A stretch of 64,000 bases of DNA from NCBI GenBank assembly GCA_002197995.1, contig NGZR01000007.1, positions 20,399-84,398 of the forward strand, written 5' to 3'. The stretch is from Gaeumannomyces sp. JS-464. Lineage: Eukaryota; Ascomycota; Sordariomycetes; Magnaporthales; Magnaporthaceae. The position numbers and the translations under genes are program-made. The notes below the pieces were generated by a model, which did not search any database, was not told where the DNA came from, and was given only the letters and a program-made list of their open reading frames with translations. This document shows, in pieces, positions 10,600-23,392 of this stretch (position 1 is its first letter; every line of letters starts with the position of its first letter).

Positions 10600-13350
10600 G
10601 GTCGCTTTAGCTTTTATCCCGGTAAAGGGTTGTTTAAAAATCGCTTTAACCTATCCGCATGGAAAACCCTCGTCCCTTTTTATCCTTAAGGGACTTCCAG
10701 CTTATATAAGTAACTTTTAAAAGCTACGATCCGGTATGGCCTTTTAGTTAGCGGAAAATCGAGCTTATTATTAAGTTTATCCGTTATTTAGTTTTTTTTA
10801 ATAATTAAAATTTCGTCGCCCATTTCGAAATTCGGAATTCGACGATGTTTGTTAATTTGGATAGTTGTTTTTTTTTAAGCCCGGAGTAATAACTTCCGGG
10901 CTTTTTCGTTAAATTTTAACAACTTTTTCGCCGCTTTTTGCGCATTTTTCGTAATATTTTTCTATACCGTTAACCTTTTAAGCGTCGTCCGACGGGCCTA
11001 ATCCCAATGCGGAAAGTACGGGAAGCTTATCGACATTTCGAAAAGTAACATACCTTTTAGCGATTTATACAAAAATGTCGTTTAAACCAGGTTAAAAACG
11101 GGCAAAAAAATTAACCAGTTATTTTAAAAATGGTTTACGAATAAGCGTAAACGTTAATCCAAATATTAGTTATAATTTCGGCTTATCCTGCCGATTAAAA
11201 GTGGCCGGACGAGGATAGCTTTTAATTTACGCTTAAAATTTTTAATAACTCGTTAGTAAAATCGGAAACGAATTAGGGGGCTACGATCGGATCCGACGGT
11301 TAAAAGCAACCGTACACCTAATATAATCCCTTATAGTATAGCTTTACCGCTGTTAACTTTATAACTTTCGTATTACAAAGAATCGTTTATAAGCGTTTAG
11401 TTAAACAGTTTATTATTACCAGCGCGTTATCGTACCCCTTTTTATCTTTAAGCATGCTTTTAAAATCGACGACCATATGCTGCCAAACGCGCATAAAGGG
11501 AAGGAGAGGTGCAGCAACCCGGGCGTTTTATTTTTAAGTACTTTTGCGGATTTACAATTGCAATCGGCTATAAACTAATTAACATTTGCATTTAGCCCGG
11601 GCCACTAGTACTTTCCATTAACGAGCTTTCTCGTTTTGTTACGTCCCGGGTATGCGGCCGTAATTCGCCGTATGCTTTCGTATAAGCTTCGCTGGTTATA
11701 TTGCGTTTTCCAATATAAGGACGATTAGTTTGTTTTTGTAAAAAACATATTAATAGTTTGGCTTTTCGAATCGCTAAACAAAATCCACCTTTTTTATCCC
11801 TTTTTAGCTTTAATTCGGTATTTTTCCAAAAAGGGCGCCTTAAGGTTTGCTTTTAACAATCGGTTCGAAATCATTTCGGACAGTTTTTCCGGTTCCGACT
11901 TTTTCGAAGTGGGCGTTTTTAATACAAATAGCAGGTTTTTCGAGCCTTTTCGTAATGCCGGGGCAAATATCGCTTAATATCGCTTAGCTTCCTTTTTTTC
12001 CTTTTGGAATTTTATTTTTTCGCGTTTTTTTTATTAACGCGTTCGCCGCGGCATTTTCGGATCCAGGGCGATAAGTAATTTCAAAGCGGTATTGGGAAAA
12101 TAGGTTCGATTAAGCGGCTTATTTAGCGTTTAAGTGTTTTTTTATCCCGAAATACTTTAACGTTTGGTGGTCCGTAATAACGAGGAACTTTTAGCTTATA
12201 ACCTTACAAGTTCCGCTTTCAATGCTTAAATGCTCGCATTACTGCTAGTAGCTCCTTATCGTGGATGGGATAGTTAAGCTTAGCCTCGTATATCGTTTCG
12301 GAAAAAAACGCAATCGAATGCCACTTGTCCTCGTGCTTTTTGGGATAGCACGCTTGCTAAAAACCCCGTCGAAGGCATTCGTTTCCACCCGGGTTACCGG
12401 TTTTGTTTCGTAATGCTTAAATACCGAAGCGTATAGCAGTCGGCGTTTAAGCTTTTTAAAAACTTTGCTTTTGGTTTCGTCCATTTAAACGCTTCGCTTT
12501 TTTCGTTAAACTAGTTAAAGTTTGGCGATTTGGCTGTATTTAGGACGAATTTGCGGTAAAAGTTGCAAAAGCTAAAAAAAAATTAAACCCTTTTTAAAAA
12601 CTTTAAAGCCTTCCAGTTTTTCACCATTGCGATTTTTTTAAAGTTAACTTTAATTCCGGATATTTCGATAATAAAGCTTAAAAACTTCGTTTTTTTAACG
12701 TGGAATTTGCATTTTTTTAGGTCGGTTTAAAAACCGGCCTTTTATAGCCTTCGTAGCACTTTAAACACGTGCTTTCGGTGCTATTTTAAAATCGACGACC
12801 AAATAAATATCGTTAATATAAGCGGAGCAAAAGTCGTTTAAATATTTTATTAAAATGCTGTTAATAAACCTTTGGAACGTCGCCGGGCTATTCGTAAGCT
12901 TAAAAGGCATTACGTTATATTTAAAAGTCCCGTAGCGTATGCGAAACGTTGTTAATTCCTTAGCTTTCGGTTTTATCCTAATCCCGTAAAAAGCTTAACG
13001 GATATTTATTTTAGTAAAAAACTTAGCGCTCGATATTTTAGCTAAGGTTTCCTCGATTAGGGGCAACGGATATACGTTTTTTTTGGTTATCGCATTAAGC
13101 TTTTTATAATTTACGCATAGCCGTAAACTACCGTCCGTTTTCCTTATAAATAAAATAAATGCGGTAAAAAATGCGTTGTTAGCTTTAATAAATCCTTTAT
13201 GTAAGTTATCGGTAATGTATTGCCGATACGCTTTTAACTTTTTAACGGACATTTTATATAACGGGGAGTAACTTAACTCGCTAGCGTTGCGTCCCTTTTT
13301 TTAGTTCGATTTAATGGTCGATTTTAAAACGGAGCGGTAAAAGTTGGTTA
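10600..13350 (-). pseudogene. Element C pol: RT, RNase H, integrase (degraded)
   Basis: RT is visible at 13252-12995 as GSLRLCVNYKKLNAITKKN followed by YPLPLIEETL, close to the usual gypsy box (DYRxLN with K-N-x-YPLP). RNase H begins at 12484-12245, where KVFKKLKRRLLYASVFKHY precedes RVETNAFDGV; the family has an Asp here (TDASDG), again replaced by Asn. Integrase is too degraded to show its catalytic triad. Many TAA/TAG codons make the frame non-functional. Confidence 0.75.
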
Positions 13351-15813
13351 AATTTCGCTTTGCTAAATACGTTTAGCATTCCGTGGTATTCGAAAGGCAT
13401 TAACATTTTTGCTCGTTATCGGAGCTTTTTTTTATCGTGCGGTATTAGCTTTCGATTTTTTTAGTTATCCCTTTTGCTTTTAATAAGCTGGCTAATTTCG
13501 AATAAGCTAATTATTGCTAGGGGAGCTTTGTGCCGCGTTACGATTTATATTAAGCTTATTACACCGATAAAAGCGGTATTAACCGTGCGGTTTTTATACC
13601 AATTTACGGCGTTTTTTTTTAAAGTGTATTTTTTATACGCGTTTTTTTAAATTTAAATTTTCGGCTAATTTTGCGCTTTACCGGGGCTCGGCTTTCCCGC
13701 GGCGAAAATAAGGTTTTTAGGATAAAGCTTATGTTAAAGCTTAAAACCTTTTATTTCGTTCCGGCCGTAATCGCAACTTTGGTTTTAAACCGGCGGTCGG
13801 TTAAAGTATTAACCTTATTAGTTTATTTTCGGCGGGGGCTTTTTGCTAGTTAAAAGTTCCCGGGTAATCGCTTCCAGCTTATTAATATATCGCCGCACTT
13901 TAAATAGCGCATTCCTGCCGTTTTTTCTCCTTTTATCTTCCGCTTTTATTAAAGCCTTTTTCCGGCGAACCTTTTTATCGTAAAATTTTATAAGCAGCGG
14001 GTTAGCGTGGGAAAGTTATTTATCGCGATGTTTTATAGCTCGGGGTCAAAGGTTAGCGTTATTATTAAATAAAAGTTTCCGTCGCCGATAATCGGGGAAA
14101 ATATCGTAACTTTTTAAAAACTTTAACCCGATTATTAAATTTTGCTTTATGTTTAAAACTAGCAGGGGAACGTTGTAAAACGTTCGGCGTTAAATCCGGA
14201 AATGCGCGATTACCGCCACGTTTACCGCTTATGTTTCCTTTCCGTTATTAATTTCCGATTATTTGTTAAAACAAAATTATTAAAATGGGCAGCTTTAAAT
14301 AGCTTTTTCGCTTTTTTTACCGTACGTAGGTTAACGAAAAGGTAACCATTTGTTTTTATATTAATTAGGCTTTATATATAAAAAAAAGTTTATTAAACGA
14401 TATGGTGCTAAGTAACGTAAACGAGTTGCCGTTTAAATATTTATAAAAAAAGTTAAAAGGCAATTTTCCTTTTATAGTTTTCCGCTAAACCGATACGTTT
14501 TTTAAAAGGGAGTTCACTTTCCCTAAAATCGTTAGTTTTTTAACTTTGCTTTACTGCCGTTACTTTTATTAAAACACTTTTTATTTAATTTAAACGGGTA
14601 ATATTTGGCTAGGATTTCGTTAATTTAAGCTTCGTTAGTGTTTTTATCGCGCAAAAGGCACTCGCAAATGCGATATCCGGTTTTTTTTACAATTAAAACA
14701 ACGTTTTTTTTTTTTAAAAAGCGGGTTATTTCCTCGCGAGGTAAGCGAGTGGCGGCATTTGCGGCTAAAGTTTGCGAAAGTTTGTTAAAAGTTTTACGAA
14801 ATTTAAAGGCAAATACCAGGCTATTTCCTTATATTGCTTTTTTTTTTCCTTTAATTGCGGCTTTTTTTTTTACGCATTCGTTTATATTAAAAGGAAAACT
14901 TTTATACTTAACGATAAAACTTTTTAAATATAACGCTTTAATTAATGTACTTTCGGATAATTTAAATTTAAAAGCTAAACGTAAAACGATCGTAAATTTT
15001 ACGCTTTTAATTCGTTTAAAAAACTTTGCATTTTCCAGCGAAACGTATAAAATCGTTTTTAAAATCGGGGAATTTATTTCCGGCTTTTATAATTAGCTTT
15101 TTAAAATCCGCGTAAGCTTTAGCTTTCGCGTTTTTATTATAATGCTTTTTTTAAAAATGGTTTATTAGCTCGTTATAAATGCGGAAACGATCGGGGTAAA
15201 TGTTTCGGGTGTAAAGCAGCAATACCGAAACCGCTCGGTTTATTAAACGGCCGAATACGTAAGCGAATTTCTCGAAATCGGTTTACTTTCCTATATTAAC
15301 TTAAATTTTATTTTTAATTTATCGGTGCTAATATTCGAAAGTTATTTTATCCGTAACGGGGTTTTCGTAAAATTCCGAAGGATTTTTTATTTTGGCTTTT
15401 TAACGTTTTCCCTTTTAGTTCGTACTATTTAAGCCGGGGGTTTAATCGCGTCGCGTTATTAATTGCTTTACGCAATTAGCTAGCGTAGCATTTTTAATCG
15501 CTATGGTATTTTATAAGGCCACCATTTGGTTTATAAATTTGTTAATTCGTTATTAATTTTTTAAATTTATCGGGGCCGGTAGCGGGGTTGGGCAAACGTA
15601 ATCCCGAAATTTCTTACCGAAATATTTTGCTTACAAATAAACCATTTAAATTATGCGATTAAAATTTTTAGCGAGCTCGTAAAATTTTAAAACCTGTGTA
15701 TAAAAAGCTATTTAAACGATCGAGCGGAGTTTTAGCTTCCGGTATATTGCTTTTGGGTGGTTTTTAACCATTGCTTGGAACTGTTTTTAAATTAGCAGGC
15801 CTTTAAAATTAGG

Positions 15814-16086
15814 CTAAGCAGCTTTGCCGTTTTCCGATACTAGCCGGAAGAAAAATGCTACGTCCTCGTTTTTATTTCCCGATTTGCCCGTTAAGGCGGC
15901 CAAATCGTCGATTTTAAAGTGCAAATCGTTTTTTAAGTTTTTGTTAATAAAAGTGTATTTCGTTCCGTCCAGTTTATCGATAACCTCCTTTTCGTATTGC
16001 TCGTAAGTTAAAAGAACTTCCTTTTCGTCGTCGTTATTCCTATTGCCCGCCGTGATCGTAATTGTAGGTTGCGGAACTCCCTCCAC
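15814..16086 (-). pseudogene. Element C gag N-terminal fragment
   Basis: A 90-codon open stretch (QPTITITAGNRNNDDEK near its start) is the first coding material 3' of the 5' LTR of element C on the minus strand. That position is expected for gag; no zinc knuckle is visible in it. It is followed by heavily RIPped sequence. Confidence 0.5.
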
Positions 16087-16362
16087 ATTTTAATGGGTAA
16101 TTTGCTAATGGATCGCTAGCAGCGACTTTCGCTGCTTGTCGGATTAGGGGAGAGCTTTTTCCAAGTCGCTTAAAACGAAGCGCATTTGCTTTTTCGCTTC
16201 CTAAGCGCGCTTTTCGCGCTCGGCAACGGATATAGCCATAGTGGTCGTTTTCGGGTAATCGTAGGGCCAGTCGCCCAGTTCGTTTAAGCTCGTTAATTTG
16301 TTTCAGTGGGATATTTTAAAGGCCTTTCCAGGCAGTGAAACCGTTGTTTAAACTTTAGATAA

Positions 16363-16573
16363 TGTAACGGGAACGATGGGAACCGAGGCAGGGCTATAAT
16401 ATACCCTTTATTATTGTTACGATTTAAAGCTAAGGAAGTAAAAACAATTGCGCGTTGCGACACGCGTGCGTATAGAGATTAGTATAGCATCCGATGGTTT
16501 TTGGTTAGGTGACTTTAAGGCTATCCTTGCAACCATGGCCTAAGCGCCCGTAAGGGCCGGCCGTGCCATGATA
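16363..16573 (-). repeat. 5' LTR of element C (211 bp)
   Basis: It begins TGTAACGGGAACGATGGG and ends GCCGTGCCATGATA (family end CA, here TA by a C-to-T change). GTAAC follows at 16574-16578. Confidence 0.9.
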
Positions 16574-17299
16574 GTAACGAAAACTTTTTTATCGAAACGC
16601 GGTTATTAAACGTCGAATAATAGCTAAGGATTTTTCGGCGGTTTTAAACTTTTTTTTTCCTTTTTTTTTAACCCCGAAGTAAAGTTATTTTATTTGCGGT
16701 ACGTTTTGCGCTTTTTTTTTTTAAATAGCTTTTAATTAGCTTTTATGCGTTATTTAAATGTTTTTCCGGTTTTTATATGTTATATTTTACCGGCTATTTT
16801 GCTTATTTTATTAAAAACGAGCGGGATTCGTTTTGCTTTTGCATATCGATTACGTTTTTTACTTTCCACTTTTCGGTTTCCTTTTTTAAATTTAAAAAAG
16901 CGGAATTAAAAACCCGAAGTTTAAAATCGTTTTACGGTTTTAATAAAACGACGAAAAAAACGTTATATAATCGATTATATTTAACCGGTAGTTAAACTTT
17001 ATAAGTAAAGCTTTTTACCTTTTTATAATAAGCATACGGATATATATAAGTGCGAATTTGCGCTTTTTTATTTTAAACCGAAAATTTCGAATAAACAGTT
17101 TAACGATTTATCTTTTTTAGTATTTTTAAAGTTATCGTTTTTAATTATAATACTAGCGTTAAGCTTTTACTATTTAAGCATAATTCGTCCGCATATCGGT
17201 TTTAATTCGACGAATATAATGCAGCTTTTTTAGCACTTTTTAAATTTTAATTTTTTTTTAAATTTGTTATAATTTTACATATACGTGGGTTAAAACGAT

Positions 17300-18060
17300 A
17301 TAAAACCTCGAAAAAGCTAATTTTAATAATTTCGTGCTTCGCATTATTATAAACGAATTCGGCTTTATATAATACCGCTATTTAGCCGAACTTTTCCCGG
17401 TTAATAAGCGTTCGTAAATAATATATTAACATTTGGTAAATACGCTCGGTTTAACCGTCGGTTTAAAAATGGAACGCAATAAACAATCGACGGGCGGATT
17501 AAAGCGCTTTTTTATACTTAGTTTAAAAATAACTGGTAAATAACGAGTTTCGGTTATTTAAAATGCTTTTAAAAGTGTTAAACTAATATTCGACGTATTG
17601 CTATAGCATTTGGGCAAAGGAAAAAGCCGAAATTGTTTTCCGTACGGGGATAATTTAGCGTATTTAGTAAAACGGTTTATTATTATAAACATTACATCGT
17701 ACGTTTAACTTATAAACGTTAAACATTTTAATAGCTTTGTAATAAAATTTAAACTAATTTTTTAAAAAAAGCATTCGGGTAATAAAAGTGGTTAAAATTC
17801 GCTATAAGGTTTATGCTTTAGCATTTTCGCTTTTTAGCATGCTTAATAAAAGCGGACGTATTTCGCGATATTTTTATCCACGTTTTCCTAATAAAACTTG
17901 CGTTTAATTAATTCCACCGTTTTATATATTCCGAAATAATTTGCTTAAAAATCGTTATAGTATTATGCTATAATTTAAGCTTAAAGTGCTTTTTAAACGG
18001 GAATTACCAAACGTTTTTAAAAATATAAAACTTTATCCTCGTTTATATAGTATTTTTATA
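17300..18060 (-). pseudogene. Element B integrase (degraded)
   Basis: The zinc-finger part reads KTVELIKRKFYW, then a C..C pair with AKMLKHKPYSEF, near 17990-17800. The catalytic-core end reads TDG-stop-TERIYQMLIYYLR near 17465-17390, where CAA of the usual TDGQTER is now TAA. This matches gypsy integrases in order and wording. No function is retained. Confidence 0.75.
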
Positions 18061-18097
18061 AAGGTTTCGGTTTTTCCTAACCTTATCGCTTTTATAA

Positions 18098-18400
18098 GCG
18101 GCATCGCGTTTTTACACGGCATCGCGTTTTAGCACGGCATCGTTTTTTTCAGCGGCATCGCGGCTTTGCACGGCATTGCAGCTTTACGCGGCATCGCTTT
18201 TTTTAACGGCATCGCGATTTTGCACGGCATCGCGACTTTGCACGGCATCGTTTGTTTTAACGGTATTACGGTTTCGCGTAGTATTGCCTTTTTCGACGGT
18301 ATCGTTGCTACATACGGCTTTACGTTTTTGCGTAGCATCGCTGTTTTTAACGGCATTACGGCTTCGCGCGGCATCGCTTTTACGAGCGGGTTAATCTTTT
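18098..18400 (-). repeat. 18-bp coding minisatellite in element B
   Basis: About 16 imperfect copies of an 18-base unit (GGCATCGCGTTTTTGCAC-like). On the minus strand it encodes a hexapeptide such as AMPCKA, AMPLKK and AMPRKA, open over 81 codons (18374-18129). It sits between RNase H and the integrase zinc-binding part of B. Units vary by transitions as well as by unit type. Confidence 0.85.
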
Positions 18401-19299
18401 AAAATCCCGGCATCGTTTTTTATTAAAGCACGTAATGCGATAACCTTTTAGTTTTGCGTTTGCAACCGTTTAATTAATTGGTATATTGCTTAGCTTAGTT
18501 CGTCGGTTTTAGCCGTTTCGTTTTTTATTAATTCGATAATAATAAAGCGAAAAGCAATTGGTTATAAATAACGCTTTTAGCTTTAAACTTTTTTATTAGC
18601 AATTTTTTTTTATTCGGGGTTAAATTATCGCTAACCTTTTTAAATCATTTTTAAGCTAAGCTTTATTTGCCACTTTCGTTTTTTTGCGCGAATAAAAGCT
18701 GCGATAAAGATTTGCATAGCCATTTGCAATTTAAACCGTGGAAATTGGTTATTTTCGGCGACTTTCGAACGTGCCCGTTTTAAGCGAGGCTTTAACGGTA
18801 TTTGCTTTTCGTTTTTCCCTTTTATAAAAGCATTAACCCGGGATAAATAGTTTAAAAGGTTAACGTTATAATTACTTTTTTTTAAACGGGGCGCGTTACT
18901 TTTTTTACGGGTTGCGGCCCGGATTAAAATCATTTTTGCAATTTAAACATATTGTTTTATAACATTTGGGTAATTTTTTTTAATTATTAATGCAGCGATT
19001 TATTAAATTAATTTATTTGGCAAATGCGGTAGCAAATTTAACTTGGCTGCGAATAATAAGATAACGTTTTCGTATATAATTTTTCTTTTTATATAATTTA
19101 GCCTTTTGGATAAACCATTCGCGGGGTTAGTTTTGCCCGATTTATATCGATATTAAAATTAAATTAGGATAACCGGTACATTTATCGCGTTAACCTGCTT
19201 CGAAAGTTTTTAACCAGGGTTTGGATCACTTTTTTAACGCTTAGTGGTTCGTTAAAACGGTAAACATTTTAAATGCGCCTTTTAAACATTAGCGCCAAT

Positions 19300-20760
19300 A
19301 TTCGAAGGATTTAATAATAGCTAGTAATTTTTGCTATTTTATAACCCACTTTTGTTTTACGTTTATTAATTTGCGGAAGTAAAAAGCTATAAAATGCTAT
19401 TGCTTATTCGTTAATTAAAACAAAATGTTAAAAATGGCTTTAATAAAAGCGTTCGTTTTTATTCGTTTTTTTTTTTAAGTCCTAATGTTTAAAAATTGTC
19501 GCGTTTTTAAACGCCGTTTTAAACCTTTTAAAAGCTCGGGCTATTACGGGTAGCTAATCGAACATTTTTTTTTCCTATTTTAACTGCCTTTTAATAGCTT
19601 CGTTATCGGAACGACTATTTGGGAATAGCTAAAAATAAATTTGCGGTAAAAGTTCGCGAATTTTAAAAACATTTAAATATTTTTATAAAACTTTAAAAGT
19701 TGTTACTTTTAAATCGCTTTAATACGTTTAAAGTTTATAAAAATACTTTTCCAAAATACGCGAAATTTTAAAAATTTAACGTAATTTTTAAAAAAACTCG
19801 CATTTGGATTGCTTCGCGTACAGCTTATATAATTAAAGCCTATTTAGGATTTGCTTTACATATTGCTCGTATTTCTTTTTTATTTAAAAAAATACAATAA
19901 TATTATCGAAGTATATTACGCAAATGTAATCGATAAAGTTTGCCAATGTTCGGTATATGTAAGTTTGGAAAATAAACGGGGCGTTAATTAATCCGAATGG
20001 CATTACGATATATTTAAACAGCTTATATTTAATACGGAAAGCTATTTTCCATTTGTTTTTCAATTAAATGTTATAAGTTAGGGCTGGCAGCCTTACCTTA
20101 ATTGCCAAAGCTATGCCTTATAACTTGTATATAGCTCTTTTCGTGGCATAAAGCTTCCGGCAAATAGGACCTTTCCTTTTAGCAGTTAAATTCATTACTC
20201 CTTTTAGCTCCCTAACGCAACGACCCTTTTTTAGGCTTAGCCTATTACATTAAATGCGAATACGATAATAAGCATTTCGCAAATTTAATTTGGAAAACCA
20301 TTTAGCTTTCGCTAACCTATTTATTAAATCGGATATAAAAGGTAATAAATAACGGTTTTTGCGCGTAATTCGGTTTAAAGCTCGGTAATCGATATATAAA
20401 CGCAAAAATCCGTTTTTTTTAAGTACAAATAGCATTGGAAAGCCCGCGTTTGCTTTTAAAAAGGTAATTCTTTTTAGCGCGAGGTTTTCCTCGAAGTACT
20501 TTTTAATATTGCTATTTGTTTTTTTAAAGTTAAATATAAGGCTTTTATAGGAAGTTTGGCTTTTTTTTTAAATTTAATAGCATGCTCGGCTTTTTTTAAC
20601 AACGGGAGCTTTTTCGCTTTCGTATTGGAAAATACGTCGGCATATGCTTACAATCGAAAGTTAAACGGCTTTATTAATTCCTTTTCGTTTTTTTTTATTT
20701 AACGTAAAAATTGCCGGCTTATAAGTGTTTAATTAGTGGTAAACGGCTATTATATGTTTT
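19300..20760 (-). pseudogene. Element B reverse transcriptase (degraded, split by solo LTR)
   Basis: The first part (20435-20250) contains LYIDYRALNRITRKNRY and FSKLNLRNAYYRIRI. After the solo LTR the frame resumes with WKIAFRIKYKLFKYIVMPFG and then INAPFIFQ. The catalytic box reads VIYFDNIIVFF near 19920, where the family has YLDDIL, so the second Asp is Asn. The two parts join exactly over the TTAAA duplication. Confidence 0.8.
20069..20249. mobile_element. Solo LTR of family F (181 bp) in element B RT
   Basis: It starts TGTTATAAG and ends CCTATTACA, and aligns along its length with the family-F LTRs at 29673-29841 and 46159-46329. It is flanked by TTAAA at 20064-20068 and 20250-20254. No internal sequence is present, so it is a solo LTR left by LTR-LTR recombination. 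Confidence 0.85.
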
Positions 20761-21429
20761 ACTACCGCTTTTGTAAGTTGGATTTAATATGCTGGAAACC
20801 TTACCGTTATAACGGTAGCCTATTCGCCTAGCTTAGGCATTCGAGCGGTATTAAACTTTTACAATTAATTAGCATTAAACAGGTTAATGCCTTTTCCCGC
20901 TATCGTCGGGTGTTTTAAAAGAATATCCAAAGCGTTAACGCTTTTTTAAATAGCGTAAAAAAGCGCCGTAATATCCCGCTTTCGGCCTTTTTTATTTTGT
21001 GCTTTTAACGTAATTTAATACGCTTTGTAGCATTTAATAGGCGCGTTTTGCACGCCGATTAGCTCGGGTAATAATATATATGCTTTTGGGATTTTATACT
21101 TCCGAACGAACTTATAATTTATTATATTCGCCGTTACGCTCGTATTAAAATTTACTAGCATTTTAGCTAATCGTTTTATAATTTAAACATTTATACCCGT
21201 TCGAAATAAAACTATGCTTTTTTATATTTAAAATGTTAAAACCGCGAAAGTGAAAATCACTTAGCGGTTAAACTCGTTTCCCGATTTGGAGTTCGAATTA
21301 AACTGCGACCGGTAATTTTCGTTTCGCGTTAAAACGCGTTCGTTTTTATTACTATCGCTAATAGCGCGGTCGTAGTTAAATTTCTCGTCGTTAAAATAAT
21401 AAACGTCGATTGCTTTTACCTTTTTAAGT

Positions 21430-22900
21430 TTAAAATAGCAATCGGCCGCTTAATAGCTTAATTGTTCGCAATTGTTGCAATTGCCGGGCTTTTAGCCCAA
21501 ATGGTTTAATTTTCCGGCTTTGCCGTTATAACCCGACGATTGTTTCGCTTAAAGCGTATTGGATTTGGAAAAACGAAAGTTTCCCGTTTTTTAATCGTAA
21601 CGGCGGAAGTCCTACCGTTTTAAGTCGAAGCGGCGCGAATCGTCCCGTTTTTTATATTAGCGCTTTTTCCGCCAATTCGAGCGTCCGTTTTTATCGTCCC
21701 TTTTTTAGGCTTGGTACCCGGATATCCGTTACCTTCGATAGGACTTTTAATAAGGACGATAATCGAACGTTTTTACGTTAAATTTGCTTTTTTTTACGGC
21801 CCATTTCCTTTCCGCGGCATTAGCAACGTTCCGAAAAATGTTCCAATTGGTTTACGCGTTTATTACCAACTTATTTTGCAGCTAGTTTTGCAAATAAAAG
21901 GAAAACTTTTTCGATAATCGAAATAGCTGTTAAAAGTCCGTTTATAAAGTTTTAAATTTAATTTTTTAAGCTAATATTTGCCATTTAGTTAAAAACGACA
22001 CCGGAAAATCGTAATATTTGTAATATAGCTATTTATAAGTAATTTAATTTTAATGGATTTAAATGGTTAAGTTTATTTATCCCTTTTCCAAATAATTAAC
22101 GAAATCGGTCCACGTTTATTGCTAAAATTGCGTGGATTTGTATAGCTTTTTCGCATAAGTTTTCCAATTCGTAATTACCTCGTAATGCAATTAAAGCATT
22201 GCTTAAATAATTTGCACTTATTTAAAAATTTTATTATATAACGTGTTTTTTTTCGCTAATATTTTAAATTTAATTCCGGATTTTCGAAAAAAAAGCGTAA
22301 AGTTTTAAAATTTCCACGTTATATTTTAAAAGTTTCGTATAACGGGTAAAAGGTGTGTAATTTTTATTTTTAACGAAAAGGACTTTTTTTAAAAAGGTTA
22401 GCAAATTGTAAATTACCGTTTCGGAAATCCTGCGTATTACGGTTACGGTTTTTCGGGAAATGTAAACGCCGATCCGCTAAAAGTTCCCGTATTTCTTTAC
22501 CCCGGTAGCTATAATATAATGCCTTTAAAACGCGGGATTCCGCGCGTCGAATAAAACGCGAAAGGTTATAAAAACGAAATTAATTGCGTTTTAAAAAGCA
22601 AGCTCCACGCGTAGTTAGCTTTTTTTAACGGTGCTTTTGATAGCGTTCCTTTTTATGCCTATATTTCGGTAGCTCGTAAGTTTAACGCGATCGTTTTGCG
22701 GCTTTTAACAAAATTAAGTCGCAACGGTCGTTATAAACTCGGTTATCGTCGGTTTCGTTACGAACGTGGTCGTTTTCGGAGGTGTCGTTTTAGCTCGACT
22801 TTTTTAACAAAAAAATAAGCGGATTTAAAGCGTAGCTCCGTTTTCGAAAGCCACAATGCACTTGGTTTATAAGGTTTTTCAAAGCGTAATTGCCTCCCTG
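21430..22900 (-). pseudogene. Element B gag (degraded)
   Basis: A zinc-knuckle remnant reads CNNCEQLSY-stop-AADC near 21440-21480. The CX2CX4HX4C spacing is kept but His is Tyr and one codon is TAA, both explained by C-to-T changes. The upstream part toward 22900 is AT-rich and unreadable. Confidence 0.6.
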
Positions 22901-23103
22901 CTCGAGGAGGTTTCGAAGTCCTTTTTCGAGCTTCGAAAGAATCGCGGGTTAACGATATGCCGTTTGCGAGCGAGTATTAGGTCGCGTTAAAATACGAGGC
23001 AGCGGCTCTTTTTAGGTTGCCGTGCCCGGCGTCGTATTCGATTAACCGTTTGCGTTTATAACGAACGGCTCGAATTTTTAAAAAAATGGTAAAAGCTGAA
23101 AAA

Positions 23104-23387
23104 TATTACGGGGTAAGCCGAAGGCTTGTATAAGGTGATTACGATAACCGTAAACGGTAATTAAAGGTTAAAAGCTTATATTGCTATAAGGTAAATATAA
23201 TAACTTTAGCTTGTTCCGGCAATTTGAGAATTGCTTTTTACAAGCTGCTTAAATAGTGTGGCCCTTTTTGGGCCCCCTGTTACGTGCTTAGGGTGCTTTA
23301 GGCCTCCACGTGGCTCGGGCTCGTAAACAAGGCTAAGCTTTTTTGCTATAGCGGTGGCCCGCCACTATCGCGGCGAGCCTTTTTACA
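23104..23387 (-). repeat. 5' LTR of element B (284 bp)
   Basis: It starts TATTACGGGG (TGTCACGGGG in the partner, changed by two transitions) and ends CCTTTTTACA, directly followed by the TAAAA duplication. Confidence 0.9.
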
Positions 23388-23392
23388 TAAAA

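Larger units (their letters stand above)
9983..16573 (-). mobile_element. Ty3/gypsy chromovirus element C, inserted in B
   Basis: It is bounded by 211-bp LTRs (9983-10193 and 16363-16573) and a perfect duplication GTAAC (9978-9982 and 16574-16578). It is 6.6 kb. The minus-strand order is gag-like (16086-15814), RT (13252-12995), RNase H (12484-12245), integrase (about 11900-10700) and chromodomain (10545-10350). The LTRs and chromodomain end are much less mutated than the middle. Confidence 0.9.
7778..23387 (-). mobile_element. Gypsy LTR element B, inserted in A0 gag
   Basis: Two 284-bp LTRs (7778-8061, TGTCACGGGG...TTTACA; 23104-23387) are flanked by a perfect 5-bp duplication TAAAA (7773-7777 and 23388-23392). 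The coding order on the minus strand is gag (about 22900-21400), RT (20760-19850), RNase H, integrase (18060-17300), then a 3' part at 9977-8062. Removing element C (9983-16573) and the solo LTR (20069-20249) leaves about 8.8 kb, long but acceptable for a gypsy element. It is almost completely RIP-degraded; no frame is open. Confidence 0.9.

Noticed and set aside
14638..15096. 152-codon plus-strand frame
   Set aside because: Lies antisense to element C gag-pol, is Lys/Phe/Leu-rich as expected of RIPped AT sequence, and shows no motif.
18098..18400. CRISPR-like array from the regular 18-bp spacing
   Set aside because: Units are contiguous and coding with no unique spacers; it is a minisatellite.
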